From NCBI GenBank assembly GCA_009885205.1, contig VFLE01000221.1, positions 1-7,488 on the forward strand: 7,488 nucleotides of DNA, written 5' to 3'. The translations under genes and the position numbers were made by a program. Under the pieces are notes generated by a model that worked only from the letters and a program-made list of their open reading frames with translations, searched no databases and was not told the DNA's origin. Positions 5,778 through 7,488 of the stretch are shown piece after piece; the stretch's first letter is position 1, and each line of letters begins with the position of its first letter. The DNA comes from Candidatus Shapirobacteria bacterium (GTDB lineage: Bacteria; Patescibacteriota; Microgenomatia; UBA12405).

Positions 5778-6266
5778 ATGTTCAAATATACTCAATATTA
5801 TATAATATTTAGTGTGTTGGTTATAGGCGCACTTGGATTATGGTTTCTGTATATAAAAAATAATACAAAAGAATCGGCAGCGAATAAATGTCCAGATCCG
5901 ATTTATGCGACCGATCCTAACGCATATGTGGTGGAAGCGCCCATCATTAATAGTTTTATGGAATACATGAATTTACAAATAAATCAATGCAATATTGATT
6001 TGGATGTATGTGACTCACTTGTGCAAAATACCAGCTTTAACGTCATTGTGGATCCATCACCAATTATAGGCGATGGACTGAAAATTCCAAATCCAATTGC
6101 GCAAATGGATTCATCGAATCCTCCGAATTATGGGATTGTTTTTAAATTACCAAAGGGGTTCGTAGGTCCAGTGGGAATGAAAGGTTCAGACGGACAACCT
6201 GGACCAACTGGGCCTACCGGACCTACCGGTCAAGTGGGATCGAAAGGAAATTGGATTCGGCAATAA
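5778..6266 (+). CDS. Membrane-anchored collagen-tail protein, third of three
   Basis: The product has 162 residues. One membrane helix (about 8-26) follows MFKYTQY; the next residues are NNTKES, where the two sister proteins have EGF. The ectodomain (about 35-125) contains three cysteines (38, 71, 78). It ends in two strand-like stretches, SFNVIVDPSPII and YGIVFKLPKG. From Gly127, 11 uninterrupted Gly-X-Y triplets run to residue 159, including GPTGPTGPT, and IRQ ends the chain. This tail is the most proline-rich and the most collagen-like of the three. The frame is open back to a GTG at 5571, but that start would overlap the second gene by over 140 bases with unconvincing sequence, so ATG 5778, which places the membrane helix near the N terminus and follows an AT-rich motif, is preferred. 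It is convergent with the thioredoxin-like gene, 9 bases away. Probably a virion membrane protein. Confidence 0.8.
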   Translation: MFKYTQYYIIFSVLVIGALGLWFLYIKNNTKESAANKCPDPIYATDPNAYVVEAPIINSFMEYMNLQINQCNIDLDVCDSLVQNTSFNVIVDPSPIIGDGLKIPNPIAQMDSSNPPNYGIVFKLPKGFVGPVGMKGSDGQPGPTGPTGPTGQVGSKGNWIRQ

Positions 6267-6275
6267 TCTTTGTTT

Positions 6276-6881
6276 CTATAATTTAGGTATAAATGGAGAA
6301 TTGTGGGTAGCAGATTTTTGTATATCCTCATTCCGTTTTTGCTGCAACACATCAACCGTTAATTCAGACGACACTTTATCCGGATGATATGTATCCGGTG
6401 GTGTCTGTATTGTAAGTACTTCTTGTGTTGCCGAAACATAGTTATACATCTGTCGGCGGCCGCCGTTTCCCTTCGCGCTAAGCTCTTCCGGGGTTAAACT
6501 ATACATTGTGTATGGCTCAGATATAATATTCATACCTTGGTTTGACAACATAAGTGAGGTTCCCATGGGTTCTCCATTAAACCGAGTGGCCACTTGAACA
6601 TTCTGTTGTACTTTAGGTTGAAAATGCCGGATAATGTCTTCTCCGCTAATGACGCGATAGTTTTGTTTTACCAACAAAAGAGAGGGGACATTCTGTATAT
6701 TTGGTGGCATGATAACACGCTGCCCATTTTCTAAAGAAATATAAATCTGATTATTGTTCGTGTCACGAGTACGTTTGTCGATACATATAAAATTCAATTG
6801 ATTTGCTAAATTACCTTTGACTAAATATTGTAATACTTTTTGACTATGTTTGCAATAATTACTATAATACAAAGTATCCAT
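6276..6881 (-). CDS. Thioredoxin-fold protein with CxxS motif and long C-terminal extension
   Basis: The product has 201 residues. Residues 1-90 look like a compact thioredoxin/glutaredoxin fold: strand DTLYYS, active-site CKHS at 10-13, a second strand FICID (31-35), the expected cis-Pro in NVPSLLLV (Pro66), and a final helix EDIIRHF. The motif has only one cysteine, so disulfide exchange by a dithiol mechanism is unlikely; a monothiol, glutathione-linked or structural role is possible. The 110-residue tail is polar and contains SEPYTMYSLTPEEL, YNYVSA and PPDTYHPDKV; similar tails occur, to my recollection, in thioredoxin-like proteins of mimivirus relatives. A membrane helix is absent. ATG 6879-6881 is preceded by TCTATCTA. 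It lies downstream of the two-helix membrane gene on the same strand, 55 bases away. The fold is fairly sure, the function is not. Confidence 0.8.
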   Translation of the reverse strand: MDTLYYSNYCKHSQKVLQYLVKGNLANQLNFICIDKRTRDTNNNQIYISLENGQRVIMPPNIQNVPSLLLVKQNYRVISGEDIIRHFQPKVQQNVQVATRFNGEPMGTSLMLSNQGMNIISEPYTMYSLTPEELSAKGNGGRRQMYNYVSATQEVLTIQTPPDTYHPDKVSSELTVDVLQQKRNEDIQKSATHNSPFIPKL

Positions 6882-6896
6882 AGGAAATTTGTATTA

Positions 6897-6904
6897 TAGA
6901 TAGA
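6897..6904 (-). promoter_or_regulatory. Doubled TCTA promoter motif
   Basis: TAGATAGA on + reads TCTATCTA on the minus strand, 15 bases upstream of the ATG at 6881, inside AT-rich sequence. It matches the TCTA late-type motif reported for mimivirus relatives. Confidence 0.45.
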
Positions 6905-6936
6905 ATAGTTGGATTGCGGTTTTAACGCCAAGTCCC

Positions 6937-7179
6937 CTAAAGAGAGCCGCTGCAGATGGAATACATAATCCGCATAATGAAGTAAATGCCGAATCCCCAG
7001 ATTAACACAGAAATGCTAGCGAAGTGTACAATCGCCGGAAGTTTATGGGTGAAAGCCTTGTACAAATAAACAAAAAGGTTAATGACTAAAACAATAAAAA
7101 ACCATATTTCAAGAGCGTAAAAGAGAAAGCAGTATTTTTTGCCAACGGGACCGAAAAGCGTCTGTTCAATGGAAGCCAT
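6937..7179 (-). CDS. Small two-helix membrane protein
   Basis: The product has 80 residues with a short N terminus, ASIEQTLFGPVGKKYC, then two membrane helices (about 17-41 and 49-69) joined by a short polar loop (YKAFTHKLP), and a short tail with a cysteine. Small proteins beginning with an LFGP-GK-YC signature and two helices are familiar to me from environmental giant-virus sequences, but without a known function. Both ends probably face the same side of the membrane. ATG 7177-7179 is preceded by TCTA 8 bases upstream; the TAG stop lies in TTAGGGG. It is likely a virion inner-membrane protein, by analogy and size only. It is upstream of, and codirectional with, the thioredoxin-like gene. 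Confidence 0.72.
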   Translation of the reverse strand: MASIEQTLFGPVGKKYCFLFYALEIWFFIVLVINLFVYLYKAFTHKLPAIVHFASISVLIWGFGIYFIMRIMYSICSGSL

Positions 7180-7346
7180 TATATATTAGAGAAAGATTTT
7201 ATTACACCTTTTATTATTTATATTTTTGGATATTTTCCATAGAGACAAATTGGCTAAACCAGATGGGTCGCTGGTTTTTGGAAAAATGAACACTAAAAAT
7301 CATAAAAATAAATACTATAGTAGGACGCAGTTATTATATTACATTG
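7180..7346. other. Left part of terminal intergenic region, no gene seen
   Basis: The region 7180-7488 (309 bases) has no convincing gene. One open frame on + depends on a TTG start at 7226, runs into the inverted repeat, and looks like chance. TTACACCTTT at 7202-7211 is a partial copy of a block found, reversed, in the right arm of the inverted repeat. The rest is A/T-rich sequence upstream of the membrane-protein gene. Confidence 0.4.
7187..7190 (-). promoter_or_regulatory. TCTA promoter motif of the two-helix membrane gene
   Basis: TAGA on + (TCTA on -) lies 7 bases upstream of the ATG, in CTTTCTCTAATATAT on the minus strand. It is the third minus-strand gene of three with TCTA close to the start. 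Confidence 0.4.
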
Positions 7347-7460
7347 TAATCTTTACACATTTACGCCATTGCACATTGAAAATGCGCAATCAGTATCACC
7401 TCGCTCACTCATAACTGCCCACGAAGTTGGCGTTTTGAATGTGCAAAGGTGTAAAGATTA
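7347..7460. repeat. Long imperfect inverted repeat
   Basis: TAATCTTTACAC (7347-7358) matches GTGTAAAGATTA (7449-7460) perfectly over 12 bp. Further in, TTGCACATT (7369-7377) matches AATGTGCAA (7438-7446) over 9 bp, and AAAA/TTTT (7379-7382/7433-7436) follows after a G/G mismatch. The left arm has 10 bases between the two blocks and the right arm has 2. The central loop is about 44 bases. Confidence 0.7.
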
Positions 7461-7472
7461 TAAACCACCTTC
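7454..7472 (+). repeat. Dispersed 19-base repeat, second copy (first at 1071-1089)
   Basis: AAGATTATAAACCACCTTC here matches AAGATTATAAACCGCCTTC at 1071-1089, 18 of 19 bases, same orientation. In both places it adjoins a TTTACAC/GTGTAAA block, which suggests one repeat family in intergenic regions. Confidence 0.65.
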
Positions 7473-7488
7473 CGTGATTTAGGGGAAA

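Noticed and set aside
1603..5785. Minus-strand open frames opposite the three cassette genes
   Set aside because: They are shadows of the coding frames on +; they lack start motifs and recognisable domains.
7226..7414. 62-codon open frame on + near the right end
   Set aside because: It begins with TTG, has no start-region motif, and overlaps the long inverted repeat; composition looks random.
7347..7472. CRISPR-like or tRNA-like structure
   Set aside because: There are only two inverted arms and one direct block, no regular spacing, no cloverleaf, and no acceptor or anticodon pattern.

Overview
The window looks like a piece of a large eukaryotic DNA virus genome (Nucleocytoviricota), most probably a marine or freshwater relative of the Mimiviridae/Mesomimiviridae (Imitervirales). 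The reasons are: AT-rich, intron-free, tightly packed genes on both strands; AT-rich or TCTA-type sequences directly upstream of start codons; stem-loops at some gene ends in place of bacterial-style signals; membrane-anchored proteins with Gly-X-Y (collagen-like) tails; and a thioredoxin-fold protein and a small two-helix membrane protein that resemble proteins I associate with these viruses. This placement is by recognition, not by search. No marker gene (capsid, polymerase, packaging ATPase) lies in the window.

Layout. (1) 1-123: C-terminal end of a basic protein on +, cut by the window edge. (2) 185-976 on -: a DXD-containing glycosyltransferase-like protein, convergent with the first gene across a strong stem-loop. 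(3) 977-1324: a 348-base divergent intergenic region with several stem-loops, a 14-base tandem repeat and blocks that recur at the right end of the window. (4) 1325-4957, 4991-5713 and 5778-6266 on +: three consecutive genes that share one architecture, namely an N-terminal membrane anchor, an ectodomain of very different size (about 1,130, 160 and 100 residues) and a 10-12 triplet Gly-X-Y tail at or near the C terminus. (5) 6276-6881 on -: a CxxS thioredoxin-fold protein with a long tail. (6) 6937-7179 on -: an 80-residue protein with two membrane helices. (7) 7180-7488: intergenic, holding a long imperfect inverted repeat built from the same blocks as region 3.

The centre of interest is the three-gene cassette. 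The three tails have nearly equal length (12, 10 plus a 2-residue interruption, and 11 triplets), so the products could in principle join in one short collagen-type triple helix, giving a membrane-rooted complex of one giant and two small chains. The giant chain also carries two copies of a four-cysteine, WSC-like repeat with closely matching spacing. The neighbouring glycosyltransferase and the two small minus-strand genes would fit a virion surface or membrane theme, but that link is inference from position only.
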